Shown: in pieces, positions 1-9,700 of the stretch
How positions within the stretch are numbered: position 1 is the first letter of the stretch
Layout: every line of letters starts with the position of its first letter
Assembly: GCA_965603365.1 (NCBI GenBank)
Contig: CBFDCR010000069.1
Span: 1-27,230, forward strand
DNA length: 27,230 bases
Reading direction: 5' to 3'
From: JAHELQ01 sp965603365
GTDB lineage: Bacteria > Acidobacteriota > Aminicenantia > UBA2199
Position numbers and translations under genes: made by a program
Notes under the pieces: generated by a model
The model's database searches: none
What the model saw: only the letters and a program-made list of their open reading frames with translations
Told to the model about the DNA's origin: nothing

Positions 1-75
1 GTCGCCCTCTCCGCCACATGATCCCACAGGGAGATGACCGCTGCCCGGTCAATCGATTCAACCGGCGGTTTCGGG
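1..75 (-). other. Probable start of a domain inserted in the second A domain (methyltransferase-like lead-in)
   Basis: The 20 or so codons after HVLLLDVETPK should hold the A3 core (YTSGSTG) of the adenylation domain. They hold AAVISLWDHVAERA instead. In NRPSs I recall, a SLWD.VAE.A segment opens a SAM-dependent methyltransferase inserted between A2 and A3. This rests on memory of the family and on very few residues. Confidence 0.4.
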
Positions 76-3000
76 GTCTCTACGTCTAACAACAGGACAT
101 GCTCGAGTTCCGGCAATTCCCACTGGATCTTAGCTATCCTGCCATAGAGGCTGCTGCTCCCCATCAAACAGCGGGCGCCGACGTTTTTCAGTATCCCCTT
201 GATCCTGACATCCGGGAAACCGGGTTCCAGCGGCACATAGGCGGCCCCTGATTTGAGTATCCCCAGCACCGCCATGACCATTTCCGGGGAGCGTTCCATT
301 ATAACGGCCACGAATTCATTGGCGCCTATGCCTCTTGTCACCAGGAACCGGGCCAGTTGGCTGCACTTTTCATCTAACTTGCCGTAGGTCAACTGCTCAG
401 CCTCAAATCCCACGGCCATACGGTCCGGGGTACTCTCTACCTGTCTTTCAAATAATGCATCAACGGTCTGACGTCCAGGAAATTCCGCAGTTGTATCGTT
501 AAAGTCGGCTAATATCTGCCTTTTCTCTTTCGCCGGTATGATTTCAATATCTGCTATTTTCCTGCCGGGATCTTCGACCACAGAGGCGGTGACCTCTTTA
601 AAATATTCTGCAAACCTGGCCGCTGTCTCCTTTTTAAACAATCTGGTACTATATTCAAGTTTAAACAGGAGATGCTCCTCCACTTCCATGCCCTGCAGAG
701 TCAGGTCGAATTTCGCGGTATTCTCTTCATATGTACAGGGTTTTAACTTCAAGCCGGCTATATCGACTTCGGCAATCTCCATATTCTGCCATACCCACAT
801 AACATCAAACAGAGGATTACGCCCCATATCTCTCTGCACCGTCAGCTTCTCCACCAGCTCTTCAAACGGATAATCCCGGTTCTCAAAGGCCCCCAGAATT
901 TTCCCCTTGACCTCCTCGAGAAATTCGGTAAATGTGCCGCTGCCATCTACATGATTTCGCAGCACCAGGGTATTCACAAACATGCCGATTACCTGTTCCA
1001 TGCCAGCATGTTCACGCCCCGGTGAGGTGGTCCCCATGATGATATCTGCCTGACCGCATAATTTCGCCAGATAGATATTATATACAGCCGACAGGACCAT
1101 GTACAATGTGGCGCCCTGTTGTTCGGCCCACGTTTTCAGAGCCTGGCTATCCCGACTGCCTATCTCGAAAGCCAGGATGCTGCCGGCAAAACTCTGGGCC
1201 GGAGGTCTAGGGAAATCCAGGGGCAAATCGAGTACAGGCAGTTGCCCGGAAAAACTCTCCAGCCAGTATCGCTCCTGCCTCTTTATGTTTTCCCGCTCTC
1301 TTTCACTATTCTGCCATTCCGCATAATCCTTGTACTGCAGTCTGAGGGGAGGCAACTCTTCCCCCTCATGCAGAGATACAAAATCCCGCATCAGGATTTC
1401 ACGGGAAATGCCGTCGGCAATAATATGGTGCATATCGCTCATCAAAATAAACTTTTGTTCCTCTATTTTTATCAGTCGCAGCCGCAGCAAAGGGGCACAG
1501 GCCAGATCAAAGGGTCTTATAAAATCTTTCGCTGTCGGCTCCGGTGCCAGCTGCCTTGAATCGCCGCTGCCGGAAGACCGATTATCCCCCCCCGCGAAAT
1601 ACTCAACCGTAAAATCGATTTCCCGGTGAATTCTCTGGGTGGGTTCACCGCCGATTGACCGGAAGGATGTTCTAAAACCTTCATGTCTCTGTATCAATTT
1701 TCCGAAGACACGATCTAGCCGTTCTCTAGACAGATCTCCCTCTACCATGGCCACCTGGGGCAGGTTATAGCCAACTGCCTCTAATGCCACCTGCTGGAGA
1801 AAGTACAACCGTTTCTGTACCGATGTCAGGGGGTAATATTCTTTCTCTTCCACCGCCTTTATGGAGATATATTTGTCTGCAGATGCGCGTCTGGCGGACT
1901 CAATAAACTCTGCCTGGAGCTTGATCGTAATGTTTTCAAATACATCTCTCAAGGTAATTGTTATACCAAATTCCCGCTGAATCCTGGCAATAAGGGTCAT
2001 CACCCCCAGGGAATTCCCCCCCAGCTCGAAGAAACTTTTGGTCACGCCAATCTGTTTAAAACCCAATATTTCAGACCAGATTTCCGAAAGCTTACCTTCG
2101 ATTTCACTGCCGGGCGCGATGTATTCCAGCTTATAATCCTTAATCATCTTCGCTATCTGATCGTAATCTACCTTGCCATTGGCTTTTCTGGGCAACTGCT
2201 CGATTATATGGATATCCGCCGGTATCATATGGGCTGGCAATTTTTCCTGCAAATATTCTCTTAACCCCGAGATAAGGCTCCTATCGTCCTCCCCCGGGTC
2301 TCCGCTCTGCCGGTTTCGGGTAATGAAAGCAAATAAAAATTCATTTTTAGTGGTGATTTCTCTTTTTACCACCACCGACTCCCTAACAGACGGATGCCTG
2401 ACTATTGCATTCTCTATCTCATCCAGTTCCACTCGAATCCCCTGTATTTTTACTTGACGATCCAGTCTTCCCAACAGTTCAATATTTCCATCCGGCAGCA
2501 GCATGCCATAATCCCCGGTCTTATACAGAAGGTCGGCCGGGTCGTCGTTAAACGGATTGGGGATGAATCTCCGGGCATTCAACTCCGGATCATTTAAATA
2601 TCCGAAGGAGCGATAGGGAGTGCGGATATAGATTTCCCCAGCCACCAACCTTCCAGGGGGCTGCAAATTCTCTTTCAATATAATCGCCCTGGCGCCATCT
2701 ATGTGTTTACCCACAGGCATTATTTCCCGGTCGGTGTCCGAAATTTGTATCGGATAAAACATCTTTGCCAGGGTGGTCTCGGTGGGGCCATACAAATTGA
2801 TCAGTTGGATTCTGACGCCAAATGTCTCGTACCACCGGCTCAACTCCTGGGGAACGACTCTTTCCCCGGCCAACAATACGTATTTCAGGCTTTTAAAATG
2901 TTCGGATTTTAGGCCATCGGAATTCAGCAGCCGAAACAGGCTGGGAACACAATGAATTAGATTTACTCGTTTTTTATCTATCCACTCTATTAACGATTCT

Positions 3001-3689
3001 GCACCCATTGAGATCCCCTTCTCGGCAGGAATGCAGATAGTGCCACCGGCACAGAGGGGCACGAATATATCCCTCAGAAAAACATCGAAACCGGGATTGG
3101 TAAACTGGCTGAAACAAAATGTCTCATCTATGCCAAATGTCCTGATCTCCCATTCGATGAAATGTAAAAGGCTCACATTCTTGCCCACTATAGCTCTGGG
3201 TATTCCGGTAGTCCCGGAGGTGTAATAAATATAGACCCTGTCGTTGGGGGAATAGGTGCCCTGTTTACCAGCCTCTATTTCGCCTTTACGCTCCTCAAGC
3301 AGAACTAATTCAACTTTTTTTTTCTTTATCAATTTATTGGTCTTAAAATGTCCGAAATTCTCCCTATCACAAATGATCAATTCCATATCTGTGGCATCTA
3401 TCATGACCCCCAGCCGCTCTTCGGGATAGCCGGTATCCAGCGGCACAAACACACAGCCGGCCTTCAGGATGCCAATTATCGCAAAAATCAAATCTATTCG
3501 CTCCTCCACCAGCACACCGATAAACATCTCCCGCTCTACTCCCCTCTGCCAGAGCAAATCGGCAATTGTCCCGGTTATCCTGTCCAGTTCCCCATAGGTT
3601 ACGGTTCGGCTGCCGGAGTCTATGGCGCAGTGATCCCTAAATTTTTTAAAACTCTCCTTTAGTTTAAGCTGCAGTACTTTTTGGTCCAT
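1..3689 (-). CDS. Non-ribosomal peptide synthetase, 5' part: A-T-C-A(interrupted) ... (partial, 1229 codons visible)
   Basis: The frame is open from the ATG at 3689 to the window edge, so the 3' end is missing. It begins directly with an A domain, because its condensation partner ends the third gene: TSGTTGIPRAI (~155-168), FDVFLRDIF, YGPTETT (~300) and NGKVDY (~500). It continues with T (FFELGGNSL ~555), C (HHIIADG ~752, FVNTLVLRN) and the start of a second A domain (LTYGKLDEKCSQLAR, LKSGAAYVPLEPG ~1150). Instead of the expected A3 core, the sequence goes on to VISLWDHVAERA at the edge. I remember this phrase as the lead-in to methyltransferase domains embedded in A domains, but the window stops before proof. 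First A pocket by eye: D-V-R-H-L-A-L-L-A-K, not assignable. The protein adds two more residues after the PKS unit. Confidence 0.93.
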   Translation of the reverse strand, partial: MDQKVLQLKLKESFKKFRDHCAIDSGSRTVTYGELDRITGTIADLLWQRGVEREMFIGVLVEERIDLIFAIIGILKAGCVFVPLDTGYPEERLGVMIDATDMELIICDRENFGHFKTNKLIKKKKVELVLLEERKGEIEAGKQGTYSPNDRVYIYYTSGTTGIPRAIVGKNVSLLHFIEWEIRTFGIDETFCFSQFTNPGFDVFLRDIFVPLCAGGTICIPAEKGISMGAESLIEWIDKKRVNLIHCVPSLFRLLNSDGLKSEHFKSLKYVLLAGERVVPQELSRWYETFGVRIQLINLYGPTETTLAKMFYPIQISDTDREIMPVGKHIDGARAIILKENLQPPGRLVAGEIYIRTPYRSFGYLNDPELNARRFIPNPFNDDPADLLYKTGDYGMLLPDGNIELLGRLDRQVKIQGIRVELDEIENAIVRHPSVRESVVVKREITTKNEFLFAFITRNRQSGDPGEDDRSLISGLREYLQEKLPAHMIPADIHIIEQLPRKANGKVDYDQIAKMIKDYKLEYIAPGSEIEGKLSEIWSEILGFKQIGVTKSFFELGGNSLGVMTLIARIQREFGITITLRDVFENITIKLQAEFIESARRASADKYISIKAVEEKEYYPLTSVQKRLYFLQQVALEAVGYNLPQVAMVEGDLSRERLDRVFGKLIQRHEGFRTSFRSIGGEPTQRIHREIDFTVEYFAGGDNRSSGSGDSRQLAPEPTAKDFIRPFDLACAPLLRLRLIKIEEQKFILMSDMHHIIADGISREILMRDFVSLHEGEELPPLRLQYKDYAEWQNSERERENIKRQERYWLESFSGQLPVLDLPLDFPRPPAQSFAGSILAFEIGSRDSQALKTWAEQQGATLYMVLSAVYNIYLAKLCGQADIIMGTTSPGREHAGMEQVIGMFVNTLVLRNHVDGSGTFTEFLEEVKGKILGAFENRDYPFEELVEKLTVQRDMGRNPLFDVMWVWQNMEIAEVDIAGLKLKPCTYEENTAKFDLTLQGMEVEEHLLFKLEYSTRLFKKETAARFAEYFKEVTASVVEDPGRKIADIEIIPAKEKRQILADFNDTTAEFPGRQTVDALFERQVESTPDRMAVGFEAEQLTYGKLDEKCSQLARFLVTRGIGANEFVAVIMERSPEMVMAVLGILKSGAAYVPLEPGFPDVRIKGILKNVGARCLMGSSSLYGRIAKIQWELPELEHVLLLDVETPKPPVESIDRAAVISLWDHVAERA

Positions 3690-3697
3690 GTGAATCG

Positions 3698-3702
3698 CCC
3701 TC
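3698..3702 (-). promoter_or_regulatory. Ribosome binding site of the fourth gene
   Basis: GAGGG lies 8 nt before the ATG at 3689. An in-frame TAA stands a few codons further upstream, which limits alternatives to two GTG codons without a good site. The 44-nt gap after the third gene holds no promoter or terminator that I can see. Confidence 0.7.
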
Positions 3703-3733
3703 ACCACTTACAATCACGTCCTCATCTTTAACT

Positions 3734-6700
3734 TCACAATTCATCATTAAATTGAGATAGTAATTCGCCTTTTTCCTCTTTATATATAAAATGGATGTCC
3801 GCTAATTTTATTTCCGGATTATCCAGTACAGCGAGTGCTATATCCTTGAAATATCGGCTAAACCACTCGATTCTCTCCCTCTTGAATAACTTCGTACTGT
3901 ATTCGAGGCCGAACACCAGTTTCCCCATCGACTCAAAACCCTGCAAATTTAAATCAAACCGGGTGGTTCGTCTCTCATATTCATAGGTCTTAATATTTGA
4001 GTCCGACGCCTCTTCCCGCGTATTATCCATGTCTGCCATCGGATATTCCAGGTTCTGAAATATGAGCATGGCATCGAACAGCGGATTTCGACTCATGTCT
4101 CTATTGACCACCACCGCATCCACCAGGTCTTCAAACTGGTAATCCTGGTTCTGGAGAGCCCGTAAAGCCCTCTCCCGTACTTCATTCAGGAACGCCTTAA
4201 ATGTCAGGCCCTGTTTGGGGAAATTCCTCAGGGCCAGAGTGTTGACAAACATCCCGACAATACCCTCTAAATCCGTATGCCTTCTGCCGGCCACCGGTGA
4301 GCCCACTATGATGTCCTCCTGGTCGCTTAACTTAGCCAACAAAATAGTATATATGGCCAGAAGCAGCATAAACAGGGTGACTTCCTCTGCCAGGGCGAGG
4401 TTCTTTAATGAGAGGGTTTCGCTTTCATCAAAGCCAAAACTCACTTTGTCCCCTTCAAAACTCATTATTGGCGGTCTTATATAATCTCTGGCAAGACTCA
4501 AGACCGGAATATCCCCCTGGAACTCATTTAACCAGTATTTTTCCTGGTCTTTGACCAGTCGCCTCTGCCTTTCACTGCCGTGCCATTCGGAGTAATCGAT
4601 ATAGCGGATATTTAATTCAGGCAGCTCTTGCCCTCTATATAGAGCCTGGAGTTCCCTCAAAATGATAGCCAGAGATAAACCGTCCGCTATAATATGGTGA
4701 AGATCTATCATTAATACGTATTTTGCCGCTTCGACTTTTATGAGGCATACCCTCAAAAGCGGTGCCTTGTCGAGGGCAAAGGGCTTAATAAAATTTTTTA
4801 TTATTTCTTCTTCCCGGGCCACGGCCTCACCGCCAGCGGCACCGGGTTCAAAATAGTCAATCCCGAACTCAACTTGCTCCTCTATTCTTTGTACAGGCTC
4901 GTTATCTACCTTCAAAAACCTGGTTCTCAGACTGTCGTGTCTTCCGATCAACCTTCCACATAGCTCTTCTACCTTCACGGCTCCATAGTCCACTTCCGAC
5001 ACCACCGCCATTTCGGCCAGATTGTAGGCGGTGCTGTCCACATCCATCTGCTGAAGCACATACAATCTCTTCTGGGCAGAAGACAACTTATAGTATTCCT
5101 TTTTTTCTGCCCTTTCTACCCGGAAATGTTTAGACTTACCGGCCCTATTGATGTACGCCCCAATGCCGCTAATATTCGGATGGTTGAAAAATTCCGCCAG
5201 CGGTATTTCTACATCCAGGGCTTTGTGAATTTTAGGTATAATATTGATAACCTTTAATGAATCTCCCCCTAATTCAAAAAAATCATCATGGATGCCCAGC
5301 TTCTTTATGCCGAGAAAATCCTGCCAGATCCGGGCCAGTTTTTGCTCTACCTCATTCCTGGGTCCAACAAAGGGAGTGCTCAACTCAGGTCGCGTGCGCG
5401 GGGCTATCGGTTGGTTCATTTCCTCTAATTCTTCCGGAAGATCGGTTACCTTAGACGCATTATACTGTTTCAGCCTGGTCATCAAATCCCGGCTGGATAC
5501 CAGAACCTGCGGCTGCCAACTGGAAAGAAGACGGTTAAACACTTCTATCCCTTCCGTCGGCAATATCCCATTCTTGAGCAAAGCGCTCTCTTTACCCGGG
5601 GACGATTCAACCCTGTTCCCGGGATAAGACGAAGGCTGCGGCATGAGTGACCTGGCATCACCGGAAATTGTCAGGCGGCTGTACTCCTCGATGTCAACCA
5701 GTTCTCGACCCTCTTCATCCATTATCGTGACATTGTAATTTAAAAAATTCTTTCCCTGGCGGTTGGTCTCCAGGTACCTGATGTGGCTGTATACTTTTCG
5801 GGGCAGCGGGGCCTTTATTCCAATTTTTTTATAAGAAAAGGGCAGCGCCAGGCCCATGTCGGTATCCTCTTCTCTGAAGGAACCCACCGCCGCATCCAGC
5901 AGTGCGGGATGCAACTTGTACGACAGGGTATCCTTTTCAAATATTTTTGAAAGCTCTAAGTGAACCAGTACCTGGTCGGCACCGAACTCTAATTTTTTTA
6001 TATTGTGCCATCTGGGGCCAAACTGCAGCTCATGGCCATCTCTCTCATCTTGCCGAGCCATGAATTCGCCTGTCACTATAATCTCTTGGTCCCTGCATCT
6101 ACCCTGGATTTGTACGATATCGTGCTGTCGGGGTGGCTGTGGTTCCAGTGCCGTAATTTTGCCGCGGGCATGATCTATCCAGCCATCTTCGGCCAATGCC
6201 AACCTGCTCCTTATAAAAAAATCAGACTCCCCACCCTGCTTTTTTAATATCGTGTGTACTTCTCTATTCTCATCATCCTCCACCATCATGGGATAAAAAA
6301 AGTATACGTCCCGCAATGCCATCGTCTTTTGCCCCCTGTGGTCTTCGAACGCCCCCCTGGCCATCTCCAACAAGGCCGTTCCCGGAAGTGTCGCCTTACC
6401 CATAACCCGGTGTTCATTCAGGACCCACTGTTTTGCATCCAGATGGGCGACATATATTACTTCGCCTGCCCCCCCGGCCATACAATAGTCGAACAACGGA
6501 TGGCTCACACTCTTTTGTGCGGCCCCGGAAATCTTCATCTCCCGGGCCAGACCCTCCAGTGCCCTAACCGCCATGCCCACCTCCTGCCAGGCATCCCAAT
6601 TGATAGATACGGTAAATTTGCCTTTTATGAGGGTTCGATATAGGGCAAACATATCGAGGAAGGCGTTGGCGGCACAATAACCGGCCTGGCCTATGGTCGG

Positions 6701-9700
6701 CAGGATCGAATTGAGGGATGAACACAAAATGAAAAAATCGAGTTCGGCAGCTTGCAGCAATTTATCCAGAACCAGGGTTCCCCTCAACTTAGGAGCCAGA
6801 GTCCCTTTCAATATCTCCTCCGTTGCCCCCTGTATCAAGCCGCCGCCCGGCTGCCCGGCTGCATGGATGACGCCGTGCAGCGGACCGAATTTCTGCTCGG
6901 CCAGGGTCATCACCTGGCGCATCTGTCCAAAATCGGCAACATCGGCGCTGCACACCATGACCTCGGCACCCAGGGCCTCCAATTCTCTCAATTTCGTTAC
7001 CTTTGCACTGACACGGTCCCGGTAACCATGATTCTTAATCCATTCTTCCCACTTCTGCCGGGGAGGAAAGGCTGAACGGCCCGTCAAAATGAGCCTGGCT
7101 TTGACACTCCTGGCCAGGTGTTCCGCCAATACGAGTCCCATACCTCCCAATCCACCGCTGATCAAATAGACGCCCCTTTCCCTTAACCGCGGCAGCGACG
7201 CGGCCGGGTCATCCAGCCGGAGGGGTTCAAAAGTTTGTACCCAGCGATGGTGATCCCGGTAAGCCACCACCATGTCGGATGACTCCAACTTGAACTCCTC
7301 GAGTAACTGCCCGATCACTTTAGCCTTTTGCCGGTCATCGGAGACGGGCATCACAAAATCGATGTTTTGGCAAGTGAATCCCGGGTACTCTTTCGGGATA
7401 ACCCTGACGGCTCCCAACAGGGCTGCACTTTCCGGCCGCAGTATCTCTGCTCCGCTGACTTCATGCATGTTGTTGGTGACCACCATAATTTGAATACCGT
7501 CTTCCATATCCTGTTTGCCCATCCCCCGGGCAATGTGGAGCAGGCCGTAAAACCCCAACTCCAGGGCTTTATCGAGGCATTCCATATCCAATTCCCGATG
7601 TAAATTCTCATTGATACACCATAGATGAACAAGCCGTTTGGGTATTCTTGCCGAGGTCCACAGCTCCTTGAATAGGGCATCGAAGTCCTCTGCCTCACGA
7701 GGATTAATCGCATACTCCTGCTCGTTTATTTTACAAAAACTTGAACCTATTCGAACAGTAATGAGCCGATGTCCATCTTGCCGTAATTGATCGACCAACC
7801 GGTGGCCAAAATCATCCTGGCCGATAAATACCAACCAGTCGAGTTCAGCGGATGTACTTAAGGCTCTATGGTCAGATAAAACGGAACGCTTCCAGGAGGG
7901 AACATAAAACCAGCGGGCAATATCTTTGGTCTTACTAGCTAGAGACATGGCAGGCGGTATCTCCAGGCCATTTTTGAAAACCTCTGCATTCTTCCAGTAA
8001 CGGCGGCGTTCAAAGGGATAGGTCGGTAATGGAACCCGCGATCTTTTCTCCTCAAAATAAAATCCCCGCCAATCGATTTTTTTCCCGTGAAGCCATAACT
8101 GCCCTATCTTACTCAACAGGTGATAGTAATCGTCCACATCCTCCCGGGGGTGCCTGACCAGATTCAAAACCAACGACCTGGATTTTTTTTTCCCATATTG
8201 TCTCACGAAAGCAGCCAATGTCTGGCCGGGCCCGATTTCCAGGAAGATAAAATTTTTCTCCTTTAGTAATTCCGCCAGGCCATCGGCAAACCGCACTGTG
8301 TGCCGTAAATGCCTGGCCCAATACCCAGGGTCTACGGCATCCTCAACGGTTATCCAGGTCCCGCTGAGGTTCGATATGTAGGGCTTCACCGGCTCATTCA
8401 ATTTTATACTCTTTACCTGTGCTTCAAATTCTTCTAATATAGGCTCCATCATTGCGGAATGAAATGCATGGGATGTATGAAGAGGCCGCGGTTCACATCC
8501 CATTGCCCGTAATCTTTTCTCAAATGCCGCCACTGTTTCGGAGGGGCCGGAAACGACACAATGGGACGGCCCATTCACGGCAGCCAATGCCAGTTCATTG
8601 TCCAATAAAGGTTTCAGAGCTTCTTCGGCCAGCGGAACACTCAACATGGCGCCCAAAGGCACTTGCTGCATCAATTTCCCCCTTGAAACCACCAGCCTTA
8701 ACCCATCCTCCAGGGTAAATACCCCGGACAGGCAAGCAGCCACATATTCACCGACACTGTGCCCGATCATGGCCTGGGGGTTGATCCCCCATTTTTCCAA
8801 CAACTTTGCCAGGGCATATTCGAAGATAAATAGGAGGGGCTGGGCGATCTCGGTCTGGTTGATACGTTCTGCACCGGTGGTGCAGGGATAGAGAATCTTT
8901 TTTAGATCGAACCCCATCATGGATTCAAGCAATCCAAAACCCCGATCCATTTCCAGGCGAAATACCGGCTCCCACCGATATAATCCCGATCCCATATCGG
9001 CGTACTGCGCCCCCTGCCCGGGGAACATAAATACAAGGGGTCTATTTTCGTCCCTTAGCCAGAATGTGTGAACCTTTGCCGATTCCGGAGACCGTAGGGC
9101 AGCGGCGGCTTCGGTGACATCCGTGCTGATCAACATTCTCCTGTGGGGGAAGGCCTGCCTGCCTACCTGTAAAGTATAAGCTGCATCTCCGAGGTTTATT
9201 GCAGGATTCTTCTCGAAATGATTGGCCAGGTTCCGGGTGGCTTGTTCCAACGGTGCGCTGGATGCGGCAGAAAGGAGGATCAATCGATAGGGACGCTCCT
9301 TCAGTTTTGCCCCTCCAGCCTGTACCGCTAAAACAGGTTGACCTTCTTCCAGCACAACATGGGCATTGGTACCGCCGATGCCGAAGGAACTTACCCCTGC
9401 CCGCAGCGGGCCCCCGTTGCTTTTCCATTGGCTGAGTCCGGTATTCACATAAAAAGGGCTGTTGTCAAAATCAATCTTCGGGTTCGGTGTTTCAAAATTT
9501 AAAGTAGGAGGAAGCAAACGATATTTTAATGCCAGTACTGTCTTTATAAAACCCGCAGCTCCCGCTGCGCTGTCCAGGTGACCGACATTGGTTTTAACAG
9601 CTCCAATTGCACAAAAGCCTGTCCTGTCCGAAGCAAATGACCTCTTTAAAGCCTCAACTTCGATGGGGTCGCCAAAGGTGGTCCCTGTACCGTGGGCTTC

